Below are positions 1 to 6,189 of a stretch of 9,420 bases of DNA, piece by piece; positions within the stretch are counted from its first letter, which is position 1, and every line of letters starts with the position of its first letter. Origin of the DNA: a bacterium (GTDB lineage Bacteria > Spirochaetota > Spirochaetia > Treponematales > Rectinemataceae). The position numbers and the translations under genes are program-made. The stretch covers positions 1 through 9,420 of the forward strand of contig JAKALZ010000055.1 of the NCBI GenBank assembly GCA_021813065.1, in the 5' to 3' direction. Under the pieces are notes generated by a model. That model saw nothing but the letters and a program-made list of their open reading frames with translations, searched no databases and was not told where the DNA came from.

Positions 1-483
1 GCCGCGTCGAAGCTGGTGGGTGTGCTCCTCTACTGGGTCGTGATGCTCTTCACGCTCGCGGCGGCTGCTTCGGCGCTCGATTCGCGCGCGGCGGAATCCA
101 TCTGGTCCTGGCTCTTCGGCTCGATTCCGACCATGCTCGCGGCAGGTATCACCGCTGCCATCGGCGTGCTGATTGTCAACTTTTTATCCAATTTTGTGCT
201 GACCATCATGAGCAACGCGGGGGTGCGCTCGGCGACGCTCGTGCAGCGGCTCATTCGCGCGATCGGCTACCTCATCGTGGCGGTGATGGTGGTGGATCAG
301 CTTGGTCTCGGTCAGTCGATCATCAGCATTCTGCTGCTCGTGATCATCGGCGCGGTGGCGCTGGGCGTCGCGATCGCGATTGGCCTCGGCTGCAAGGATA
401 TGGCGCGGCAGTATGTCGAGGGCATCATTACCGCGATCAGGGAGCGGGAGCGCGCCTCGCACGGCACCGATCTCGAGGGTTGA
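1..483 (+). CDS. MscS-like 'conserved TM helix' membrane protein, C-terminal part
   Basis: The reading frame is open from base 1, so the gene very probably starts before the window; a GTG at 16 is only an internal codon of that frame. The 160 visible residues are almost all membrane: hydrophobic segments near residues 6-26, 43-70, 85-105 and 106-130, then a short charged tail rich in Arg and Glu. The motif GLGCKDMARQYVEGI (visible residues about 128-142) resembles the glycine-rich helix end followed by a G-x-D-x-A-x-x-Y/F-x-G pattern found in proteins with the MscS-type conserved TM helix repeat (Pfam TM_helix family). Such proteins sit in the cytoplasmic membrane and are thought to relate to small mechanosensitive channels, but many lack the MscS beta and alpha-beta domains, and none is visible here. 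The exact function is unknown. The stop lies only four bases from the stop of the convergent gene, leaving no room for a separate terminator. Confidence 0.7.
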   Translation, partial: AASKLVGVLLYWVVMLFTLAAAASALDSRAAESIWSWLFGSIPTMLAAGITAAIGVLIVNFLSNFVLTIMSNAGVRSATLVQRLIRAIGYLIVAVMVVDQLGLGQSIISILLLVIIGAVALGVAIAIGLGCKDMARQYVEGIITAIRERERASHGTDLEG

Positions 484-487
484 GCGC

Positions 488-2233
488 CTAGCGCACGTCC
501 CATGCGAGCACGATGCCGTAGTGCACATTGTCCTCCGACACGCCGAGCTTGAGCGCGCTTGTCGCGGGAATCTTGAAGTCGAGCGCGAAATCGTCACCAC
601 CGATGTTCTTCAAGGGCACAAAGGTGTTTTCGTAGATGATGGCGACGTATTTTGCCTTCGATTGATACGCGAAATGCGCGCTTGTACCCTTGGCGAGCGT
701 GCCGGAGCGCGGGCTCGTCAGGAATTCGCCGGCGGGGAACTGATAACGCTCATAGATTTTCGGCAGAGCGTACGATCCGAGCGCCGCGCTACTCTGGAGC
801 GTGAACTGCAGCACACTCGCGAGCATCGTCGAAGATCCCGCGCCGGCATCCTCTCGAGGCCCCGCGAATACGCGCACCGTGAAGGTCCCGCCAGTCGGCG
901 CCGCGAAGTCGATGCTCCATGTCGAGGAATCGGGGTGGCTCGCGAGCGCGGAACGCTCAATTTCCTTCCCTTTTGAGTCGAAGAGCGCGGCGTCCATCAG
1001 CGTGCCTTCCGGCGATTGAAATTCGAGGCTGAAAGTGTTGGCCACCCGAAGCGTATTCGAGAGCGACAAGATGCTGCCCGCCTCGCCGGCGACGCGCTTC
1101 AAAGAGATCCCATTCGCGAAGTACTCGGGAGTGACAAGCGCCTGCGCTTTAAAGGCGTCTTTTCCAAGGGGCGCCGCGCTGAGCTGCTCAAGCGGATTCT
1201 CGGGAAAGTGCGTGTAGCGCAGCTGGACTGGCGGCGCGAAGAGATAATCCGTGCTGTAGCGCTTTGTATATTTTCCACGCCCTGCTGTCGAGTCGAAGGC
1301 CCCCGCGTCGAACGTCGTGTCCACCAAGTACCAAAGGTCAGCGATCTTCACCATATTCCACGCGTGGCTGTTCTGAAAGTTAAAGTCGAAATCGCCGCCC
1401 AAGCCCTTGGTGTAGCCATGAATTGTTTTTACCTCGAAACCGGCGATCTTCGCCATCTTCTCGAAGAGGGCGGCGTAGCCAGAACACACGGCCCGACGCG
1501 CGCCGAGCACCGACGCGAGATCTTGATTCGTCACGGTGCTCTTCGAGAACATCGCCACGTCGTAGGTGATATTTTCGGCGATCCAATCGTGGAGCAACTT
1601 GATTTTCATGAATTGGTCGCTCTCGCCCGCGATGAGCGCGGAAACGAGGGGCCCAAGCTGCGTTTCTGGCGCGCGTGTGGCGTTCGTCAGCATGGAGGAC
1701 GTGACACGCGCGACGCGCGGGTCGATCCGGTCTGTGCGGTAAGTGTCCGAGGGGCTCATGGCGGAAGCGTAGCGCGCAAGCAGCGACTCGAGTTTCTGGC
1801 GCTCGCCGGTGGTGAAATGTTTCGCTTCTGGTTTCGCGAGGAGCGAGACGAGCGCGGGAAGATTTGGAGCGAGAGCTGCTTGGGAAGCCGGCACCAGGAG
1901 AATTTCCTGGCGGAGCGCCTCGTAGCGGCTGTGCGCCCTGTCGCGGTCGGTAGGAGTCGCGGCGGCGCCGAGCGTACCTTTCTCGTTCGAGCTATACGAT
2001 GCGAGCACGTCGAGATTGCGCCCCGAAAGCGCCTTTTCGAACTCGGAGCGGTTGAAGGAGGCCGAGCCCGCCGAGCTCGATGAAGCCGAGGCGCCAGGCG
2101 CTGTCTGTTGCGGAGGAACAACCGCGCTTGACGGTACATGAGGCGCGCTCGCGCAGGCGCTCGCCAAGGCGAGGGCGACCGCGCATGCCACGATCGCGAA
2201 GAAACGCGATCCTCTCTCATTTTCTGTGAGCAT
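488..2233 (-). CDS. Transglutaminase/KY-peptidase-like lipoprotein
   Basis: A 581-residue exported protein. The N-terminus has charged residues, a hydrophobic stretch (11-24) and a lipobox LASAC, so Cys27 is the likely lipidation site. Residues about 30-60 form a low-complexity Ala/Ser/Pro linker. The transglutaminase-like core spans about 205-315, with the papain-type triad visible as Cys250 (AVCSGYA), His290 (NSHAWNMV) and Asp305 (LVDTTFDAG). Just after it, a YTHFPENPLEQL stretch (340-351) resembles the segment that follows the core in KY (kyphoscoliosis) peptidase-like proteins, and the C-terminal ~200 residues look beta-rich. The triad suggests cysteine protease, amidase or transglutaminase chemistry at the cell surface or periplasm; the substrate is unknown. 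The start ATG has no clear Shine-Dalgarno, so the exact start is moderately certain, although the lipobox distance fits it. It runs alone, divergent from the thioesterase gene. Confidence 0.85.
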   Translation of the reverse strand: MLTENERGSRFFAIVACAVALALASACASAPHVPSSAVVPPQQTAPGASASSSSAGSASFNRSEFEKALSGRNLDVLASYSSNEKGTLGAAATPTDRDRAHSRYEALRQEILLVPASQAALAPNLPALVSLLAKPEAKHFTTGERQKLESLLARYASAMSPSDTYRTDRIDPRVARVTSSMLTNATRAPETQLGPLVSALIAGESDQFMKIKLLHDWIAENITYDVAMFSKSTVTNQDLASVLGARRAVCSGYAALFEKMAKIAGFEVKTIHGYTKGLGGDFDFNFQNSHAWNMVKIADLWYLVDTTFDAGAFDSTAGRGKYTKRYSTDYLFAPPVQLRYTHFPENPLEQLSAAPLGKDAFKAQALVTPEYFANGISLKRVAGEAGSILSLSNTLRVANTFSLEFQSPEGTLMDAALFDSKGKEIERSALASHPDSSTWSIDFAAPTGGTFTVRVFAGPREDAGAGSSTMLASVLQFTLQSSAALGSYALPKIYERYQFPAGEFLTSPRSGTLAKGTSAHFAYQSKAKYVAIIYENTFVPLKNIGGDDFALDFKIPATSALKLGVSEDNVHYGIVLAWDVR

Positions 2234-2349
2234 GAAATGAGTTTAGTTCAGAATTTCGTCGCGCGCAAATAGAATGCGCGGATACACTGCGCGCCGTTCC
2301 GGGAAGAATTCTTGCGTCGTCGAGTCAAGGTCGATATAACAGTGGAAGC
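2234..2349. promoter_or_regulatory. Divergent intergenic region with a candidate promoter
   Basis: These 116 bases separate the minus-strand lipoprotein gene from the plus-strand thioesterase gene and must hold promoters for both. On the plus strand a TATAAC hexamer at 2335-2340 lies 17 bases after TTGCGT at 2312-2317, a partial sigma-70 match (TTG kept in the -35). Transcription from it would begin only about three bases before the thioesterase ATG, giving an almost leaderless mRNA, so either this promoter is not the real one or the start is leaderless. On the minus strand I see only weak hexamers and no clear ribosome binding site. Confidence 0.3.
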
Positions 2350-2850
2350 ATGGCACAGCAAATTGATTTGAATCCGCGGCCAGTCGCCGCGTCCTTTGTC
2401 GAGATGGACGAAATCGTCCAGCCCTCGGATCTGAATATCTACGGGTCTATCTTCGGCGGCTATCTGATGTCGCTCATGGACAAGGCTGGCGGTATCTCAG
2501 CTTTCAAACACTGTGGAGTCAATGTCGTCACAGTGTCGGTCGATCGGCTCGTGTTCAAGAATCCCGCTCCGGCGGGCACGGTGCTTTCCGTGAAAGCCTC
2601 GGTAAACCGGGCGTTCCACACTTCGATGGAAGTTGGTGTGCTGGTTACAGGGCTCAAGCCGGGAGAGCGGCAGGAAACGACGCTCTGTTCCGCGTATATC
2701 ACGTATGTGGCGATCGGCGCGGATGGAAGGCCCGTTCCCGTTCCACCTTCGCTCCCCGAAACGCCGGAGCAGCGGCGGCGATACGCTGAAGCCGAACTGC
2801 GGCGAAGCGCAAGGCTCGCCCTCGACGAACGGCTCGCGGCGCAGCAGTAA
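2350..2850 (+). CDS. Acyl-CoA thioesterase, hotdog fold (YciA/BACH type)
   Basis: A 166-residue cytosolic protein, the normal size of single-hotdog YciA-like thioesterases, which hydrolyse acyl-CoA to free CoA and fatty acid. The signature region PSDLNIYGSIFGGYLMSLMD (25-44) matches the family pattern with a polar residue at 29 (Asn), the FGG turn and Asp44 at the start of the central hotdog helix; Asp44 is the expected catalytic or substrate-positioning residue. The following strand VTVSVDRLVFKNPAPAGTVL (60-79) is also typical. The C-terminus (about 140-166) is Arg/Glu-rich and probably helical. GGAAG just before the ATG is a poor, very close Shine-Dalgarno. The gene stands alone between a divergent lipoprotein gene and a convergent kinase gene, so context says nothing about the preferred acyl chain. 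Confidence 0.88.
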   Translation: MAQQIDLNPRPVAASFVEMDEIVQPSDLNIYGSIFGGYLMSLMDKAGGISAFKHCGVNVVTVSVDRLVFKNPAPAGTVLSVKASVNRAFHTSMEVGVLVTGLKPGERQETTLCSAYITYVAIGADGRPVPVPPSLPETPEQRRRYAEAELRRSARLALDERLAAQQ

Positions 2851-2852
2851 AT

Positions 2853-2875
2853 CGCGCGAAGTAGCCTGGCGCGCG
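2853..2875. terminator. GC-rich hairpin between convergent genes
   Basis: CGCGCG at 2853-2858 pairs with CGCGCG at 2870-2875 around an 11-base loop, in the 40-base gap between the ends of the thioesterase (plus) and kinase (minus) genes. The position suits a bidirectional terminator, but there is no T-tract on either strand. CGCG runs are common in this DNA, so it may be chance. Confidence 0.22.
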
Positions 2876-2890
2876 GCATCGCGTCACCTA

Positions 2891-4384
2891 TCAGTCGACG
2901 AAGGTGTCTGGCGCGGGGAGGCTCTTGACCCGCGCGATCTCTTCGTTGACGCGCTTCTCAAGGTAATACAGCTCGCGGTCCGAGAGGCCAAGGCCGAATG
3001 AGACCGTTCGGGTGCCGGTTTCAATCACGAGTTCCTTCATCGCGCGGTTGTTGACGCGGATCGCGGATTGTCGCACATTCGCCGCGCCAAGATCGGTCAC
3101 GCGGTACTGCTGCGCGGCGTTCGAGAGAAAACCGCTCGTCTTCTTCAGCAATCCGTCGGGTGTAATGAAAAGCTCGGTCTCAGTCAGCGCGGGTTTCAAG
3201 AACGATTTGACCATCGCGATCCCCGCGATCCAGAAAGGAATGCTGAAAAGCGGAAAGAACATAGGCGCGTGCATCCGCATCGTCATGCTTGTCCAGAAGA
3301 ACACAAAGCCAAGCCACACAACCGGAAAGAAGGCGAGCCCTGAGAGCGCGCTCTTGCGCCGTCGAGGCATTTTAATGTACAGCCCAGGTTCGAGGTCCTG
3401 AAGCGTCAGGGCGCTGTCCGAGGGCAGGGCTGAGGGATACTCGGGGTGTTCTGTCTCCTGGTTGAGCGTGCGCACGATATCAGAAAAAAGCGAGTGTCTA
3501 ATGAGCGGTTCCTCGGCGATACGATCGAGACGGACTTCGTCGGCGGCAAAGTCGGACTGGCTCTCCCGCGTCGGCTCCGGGGCTGTTCCTCGGAGAATCG
3601 CGGCAGCCTGAGACGCGGAGAGCGAACGCCGGTCCGGATCGGGGTCGAGCCAGCTCTGGAGCACGCGCGAAAGGCGCGAAGATATATAGAGCAGCCCCGA
3701 GAGGTCGATCTTAAGATTGCGCATCGGAAGATCGGCCGGATTTCGTCCTGTGAGCATGAAGACCGCGGTTGAGGCGGCCCCGAAGAGATCGGAACGGTGC
3801 GTCGCTCTCCCCGAGACCTGCTCCAAAGGGATGTAACCCGCGGTGCCGACGAGAGTCGCGCCAGGGTAGAGCGCGGTACGTATCGCGTCCTGCACGCCGG
3901 AAAAATCAACGAGCACGATGTGGCCATCGGGGCGGAGAATGATGTTGCGAGGATTTATGTCGCGGTGCACGATGGGCGGCCTGAGGCTTCCGAGGTACGC
4001 CAGAATATCGGCGAGTTCCGCGAGCATCCGTTCGATGTGATCCTCGGTGAATTTCTTGCCAGAAGCGATGTAGGACTCGACTGTCTCACCCTCGATGTAG
4101 TCCATCACGAGCACAAAGAGCATGTGCTCCTCGACAGTTGCGTCGAAACTCTCGATATAGCGAGGAATTGAAGGGTGATTAAGCGCGCGTAGCGTGTCGG
4201 CCTCGCGCTTGAACTGATCGAGGGGCTTCCACGAATCGGTCTCCGCGATGTCGAATATTTTTAAAACGAGAGGCGTGACAGGAGCGCTAGAGTCCGTACG
4301 CTTCGCGAGCCACGTAGAGGCCGTGACGCCCTTGCCGAGTCTCCTTTCGAGGATGTAGGGACCAACGCTATCGCCAGGCTTCAC
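2891..4384 (-). CDS. Membrane-anchored Ser/Thr protein kinase (Hanks type) with variant motifs
   Basis: A 497-residue protein. The kinase domain covers about 8-265: glycine loop GKGVTA (17-22), ATP-binding Lys42 (VLK), helix-C Glu61, catalytic loop HRDINPRN (140-147) with Asp142 and Asn147, metal-binding Asp160 in DFS (160-162), PLEQ (186-189) in place of APE, Asp199, and an Arg in the DRR of subdomain XI (251-253). Three positions are unusual: the third loop glycine is Ala22, the Ser/Thr-kinase Lys of the catalytic loop is Asn144, and the DFG glycine is Ser162. A linker (about 266-343) leads to two hydrophobic segments (about 347-367 and 373-393), which form a membrane hairpin, and a roughly 100-residue tail that looks like a PH-like or beta-rich cytoplasmic domain. 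Start is a GTG inside the TPR gene's stop (GTGA overlap), so translation is probably coupled. The kinase is likely active but that is not certain; substrates are unknown. Confidence 0.85.
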   Translation of the reverse strand: MKPGDSVGPYILERRLGKGVTASTWLAKRTDSSAPVTPLVLKIFDIAETDSWKPLDQFKREADTLRALNHPSIPRYIESFDATVEEHMLFVLVMDYIEGETVESYIASGKKFTEDHIERMLAELADILAYLGSLRPPIVHRDINPRNIILRPDGHIVLVDFSGVQDAIRTALYPGATLVGTAGYIPLEQVSGRATHRSDLFGAASTAVFMLTGRNPADLPMRNLKIDLSGLLYISSRLSRVLQSWLDPDPDRRSLSASQAAAILRGTAPEPTRESQSDFAADEVRLDRIAEEPLIRHSLFSDIVRTLNQETEHPEYPSALPSDSALTLQDLEPGLYIKMPRRRKSALSGLAFFPVVWLGFVFFWTSMTMRMHAPMFFPLFSIPFWIAGIAMVKSFLKPALTETELFITPDGLLKKTSGFLSNAAQQYRVTDLGAANVRQSAIRVNNRAMKELVIETGTRTVSFGLGLSDRELYYLEKRVNEEIARVKSLPAPDTFVD

Positions 4385-4950
4385 TCGTCTTCCTCGGCGG
4401 ACCAGCGCTCGCCATTCTTTATTCTCGCCCTCTTGAGCTGTTCGAGCGCGAACGCGCGCTTCTGCCCCATGCCGAGCTCATCGTAGGTGTCTGCCAGATT
4501 GAACCATGCCTCGCTGAAATCGGGGTCGATGCCTGTGGCGTTCTCGAAATTCGCGCGCGCCTCCTCGTACTTCTGCGTGCGGAACGCAATGACGCCGAGA
4601 TCATTCCACGCGGGCGCGTACTCGGCGCGCGCTTCAATCGCTTTCGCGTAGTAGTCGAGTGCCTGCTTAAAATCGTCGCTATCGTATGCGATGAGGCCGA
4701 GGCCGTGGAGCACTTCCGGCGAATCCGGCGCGAGCTGAAGCTCCGCCTGGAGATCGCGTCGGGCTTCGGCCAAATTGCCCGAAAGCCGGTGCGCCTCCGC
4801 CCGATTGAAGAGCAGCCCTGCGCGCTGAGGGTCGAGCGAGAGGGCTTTGGTGAGCAGATCGATGGCCTCCGCATAGCGTCCCGAGTCGATATTGGCGACC
4901 GCGCGATTGTTGAGGTCTGAGACAGCTTTGTTTTTTTCGGAATTCGCCAT
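4381..4950 (-). CDS. TPR-repeat protein, partner of the kinase
   Basis: A 189-residue protein with about five consecutive 34-residue tetratricopeptide repeats (roughly 9-42, 44-77, 78-111, 112-145 and 146-179), each showing the usual pattern of small and aromatic residues and an Asp-Pro or similar turn (for example SLDP, LAPD, GIDPDF). There is no signal peptide or membrane segment, so it is probably a cytosolic scaffold for protein-protein contacts. I chose the ATG at 4948-4950 because GGAGG lies 8 bases upstream of it; an upstream in-frame ATG at 5046 would add 32 residues that lack a ribosome site and repeats. Its stop overlaps the kinase start by four bases, which ties the two proteins together as an operon. 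TPR proteins often recruit or regulate kinases, but a direct interaction here is inference. Confidence 0.88.
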   Translation of the reverse strand: MANSEKNKAVSDLNNRAVANIDSGRYAEAIDLLTKALSLDPQRAGLLFNRAEAHRLSGNLAEARRDLQAELQLAPDSPEVLHGLGLIAYDSDDFKQALDYYAKAIEARAEYAPAWNDLGVIAFRTQKYEEARANFENATGIDPDFSEAWFNLADTYDELGMGQKRAFALEQLKRARIKNGERWSAEEDE

Positions 4951-4958
4951 TGCAAACG

Positions 4959-4963
4959 CCTCC
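4959..4963 (-). promoter_or_regulatory. Ribosome binding site fixing the TPR gene start
   Basis: On the minus strand this reads GGAGG and lies 8 bases before the ATG at 4950. It is the reason for preferring this start over the upstream ATG at 5046. Confidence 0.75.
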
Positions 4964-5002
4964 AGAAGAAAGATAATTGAAATAGGGCATTTCGTCATCC
5001 GA

Positions 5003-5035
5003 GCGATGCCGGCTACATCGCGGAAAAAATCCGCG
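5003..5035. repeat. Two overlapping inverted repeats upstream of the TPR-kinase operon
   Basis: GCGATG (5003-5008) pairs with CATCGC (5016-5021) around a 7-base loop, and CGCGGA (5019-5024) pairs with TCCGCG (5030-5035) around an AAAAA loop. They share three bases, so the two stems are mutually exclusive. On the minus strand they would fall in the promoter or leader of the TPR-kinase operon. There is no adjacent T-tract in that direction, so a plain terminator is unlikely; an operator or leader structure is possible. Confidence 0.3.
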
Positions 5036-5052
5036 GGGCGCCTCAAAGGTAC

Positions 5053-5081
5053 TTGAGCTTTTTTTATCGAAATGGTACGAT
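5053..5081 (+). promoter_or_regulatory. Sigma-70-like promoter of the hyd operon
   Basis: TTGAGC at 5053-5058 and TACGAT at 5076-5081 each match four of six consensus bases and are separated by exactly 17 bases, much of it a T-run. Transcription would start near 5088, giving a 64-base AT-rich leader before hydC. A second possible -10 (TATATT, 5110-5115) has no good -35 at the right distance. Confidence 0.45.
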
Positions 5082-5085
5082 GCTT

Positions 5086-5103
5086 TCGTTAATTATTTAT
5101 CGA
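5086..5103. promoter_or_regulatory. Rex-like operator (candidate) overlapping the hyd transcription start
   Basis: The arms TCGTTAA (5086-5092) and TTATCGA (5097-5103) are inverted repeats with six of seven pairs matching, separated by four bases. This is the layout of the redox repressor Rex operator, TTGTTAA-N4-TTAACAA, which it matches in 11 of 14 arm positions. It sits directly on the predicted transcription start of a hydrogenase operon that uses NADH, where repression by an NADH/NAD sensor would make sense. The right half-site TTATCGA occurs again at 5064-5070, between the -35 and -10. That Rex binds here is inference. Confidence 0.4.
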
Positions 5104-5136
5104 TAACCCTATATTTTATTTTTTTAATATTTTGTC

Positions 5137-5144
5137 GGAGGGGG
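5137..5144 (+). promoter_or_regulatory. Strong ribosome binding site of hydC
   Basis: GGAGGGGG lies seven bases before the hydC ATG at 5152 and stands out at the end of a very AT-rich leader. It fixes the start and suggests efficient translation of the first operon gene. Confidence 0.75.
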
Positions 5145-5151
5145 TCGCAGG

Positions 5152-5628
5152 ATGATCGCAGGCGATATCGAGTTTTCGAGCCAGCTTACAACGTACATCG
5201 ATGAGTGGAGCAAGAAAGATGGCGGACTCGTCATGATGCTGCACCGCATTCAAAATGAGTTCGGCTACGTGCCCCGCGCGGCGGCGGAGAAGCTCTCGCG
5301 CATTTCGGGCATTCCGCTCGCGAAGATTTATGGGGTCATCACGTTCTACCATTTCTTTAAGACGAAAAAACCCGGCAAGCACAGGATCGCGGTGTGCATG
5401 GGAACAGCCTGCTACCTCAAGGGAGGGCAGGACCTTCTCGAGGAGACGCGTTCGATCCTCTCGGTAGAACCCGATGAGGTGACCGACGATGGCCTCTTCA
5501 GCGTGGATGAGGTGCGATGCCTCGGCTGCTGCGGCCTCGCGCCCGTCATGATGATCGACGATGAGGTGTATGGGAAACTCTCGAAGGAACAGCTTCCGTC
5601 CATCATCGCGAAGTACAGGGCGCTCTGA
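5152..5628 (+). CDS. hydC: HydC, NuoE-like [2Fe-2S] subunit of bifurcating [FeFe] hydrogenase
   Basis: A 158-residue protein, the usual length for NuoE/HydC. The N-terminal helical part (1-75) contains the typical LHRIQNEFGYVP and YGVITFYHFF stretches. The thioredoxin-fold part carries four ligands for a [2Fe-2S] cluster in the classic spacing: Cys82-x4-Cys87 (CMGTAC) and Cys123-x3-Cys127 (CLGCC); Cys126 is an extra cysteine beside the last ligand. In NAD-linked complexes this subunit docks on the NuoF-like subunit and holds a cluster near the flavin. It is the first gene of the operon that ends in the catalytic subunit HydA, which excludes a plain complex I NuoE role. It is followed after 16 bases by the HATPase gene. 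Confidence 0.92.
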   Translation: MIAGDIEFSSQLTTYIDEWSKKDGGLVMMLHRIQNEFGYVPRAAAEKLSRISGIPLAKIYGVITFYHFFKTKKPGKHRIAVCMGTACYLKGGQDLLEETRSILSVEPDEVTDDGLFSVDEVRCLGCCGLAPVMMIDDEVYGKLSKEQLPSIIAKYRAL

Positions 5629-5644
5629 GCGCGCGTAGAGGACG

Positions 5645-6184
5645 ATGCATTTCACTGTAGGCGATTTTGTCCTCGATCTCGCGCAGAACTCCGTCGAAGC
5701 GGACGCGCGCGCGATCGAAGTCGCCATTGATGAGGGCGCGGATGGCCTGCGCGTGCGCGTCGCGGACGATGGACGCGGCATGAGCGCTTCCGAGCGCGAC
5801 CGCGCGCTCGATCCGCTCGCGAACAGCGGCGCGAAGCATCCAGGGCGAAAGGTTGGCTTTGGGCTTCCTTTCATCCAGCAGGCAGTCGAACTCGCGGGCG
5901 GCACATTCAGCCTTGAGTCCGTATTGGGCCGAGGCACCGAAGTGCGTTTCTTTTTTCCATCGAACAGCGTGGACAGTCCGCCGCTGGGCGATGTCGGGCA
6001 GCTTTTTAGCGCGCTCATAAGTCTCGCAGGCAATGCGGAGATGAGGCTGCGGAGGACGCGGTCGCGCGACGGACTGAAGTACGAAATTACAAAGAGCGAG
6101 CTTGAGGCGGCAGTGGGAGATCTCGGATCTGCCGCATCGCTGGCGCTCGTACGGCAATTTCTCGCATCTCAGGAGGAGGGATAG
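5645..6184 (+). CDS. Stand-alone GHKL/HATPase_c-domain protein in the hydrogenase operon
   Basis: A 179-residue cytosolic protein made of one Bergerat-fold ATP-binding domain (about 1-105) and a small C-terminal part of unknown type. The ATP-site boxes are clear: N-box DLAQN with Asn15, G1 box DDGRGM (41-46), G2 box GFGLPF (71-76) and the closing GRGTEVRFFFP (95-105). There is no phospho-acceptor His domain, sensor or membrane segment, so it is not a normal histidine kinase; it resembles the ATPase half of kinases, anti-sigma factors or GHKL ATPases. AGAGGA lies close before its ATG, and its own last codons contain the strong ribosome site (AGGAGGAGGG, 6171-6180) of the next gene. From memory, a kinase-like ORF of this sort also sits in the hyd operon of Acetobacterium woodii, where it was not found in the purified complex. 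Its job is unknown: regulation, assembly or ATP sensing are all possible. Confidence 0.85.
   Translation: MHFTVGDFVLDLAQNSVEADARAIEVAIDEGADGLRVRVADDGRGMSASERDRALDPLANSGAKHPGRKVGFGLPFIQQAVELAGGTFSLESVLGRGTEVRFFFPSNSVDSPPLGDVGQLFSALISLAGNAEMRLRRTRSRDGLKYEITKSELEAAVGDLGSAASLALVRQFLASQEEG
6171..6180 (+). promoter_or_regulatory. Ribosome binding site of the hydD-like gene inside the HATPase gene
   Basis: AGGAGGAGGG ends nine bases before the ATG at 6190 and encodes the Glu-Glu-Gly end of the HATPase protein. It is a near-perfect Shine-Dalgarno, so the 5-base gap between the two genes is probably a coupled translation junction. Confidence 0.7.
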
Positions 6185-6189
6185 AGAGT

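Noticed and set aside
1016..2083. A 355-codon plus-strand open frame inside the lipoprotein gene
   Set aside because: It is antisense to a gene with a lipobox and catalytic triad; its translation is Arg/His/Glu-rich and featureless.
5042..5065. CTCAA-6-TTGAG hairpin followed by seven Ts on the plus strand, resembling a rho-independent terminator
   Set aside because: The stem is only five pairs, no plus-strand gene ends upstream of it, and its right arm is better explained as the -35 box of the hyd promoter.
5116..6157. Long open frames on the minus strand opposite hydC and the HATPase gene (up to about 300 codons)
   Set aside because: They lie opposite genes with clear family motifs; GC-rich codon use leaves the opposite strand open. 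Their translations show no recognisable motifs.
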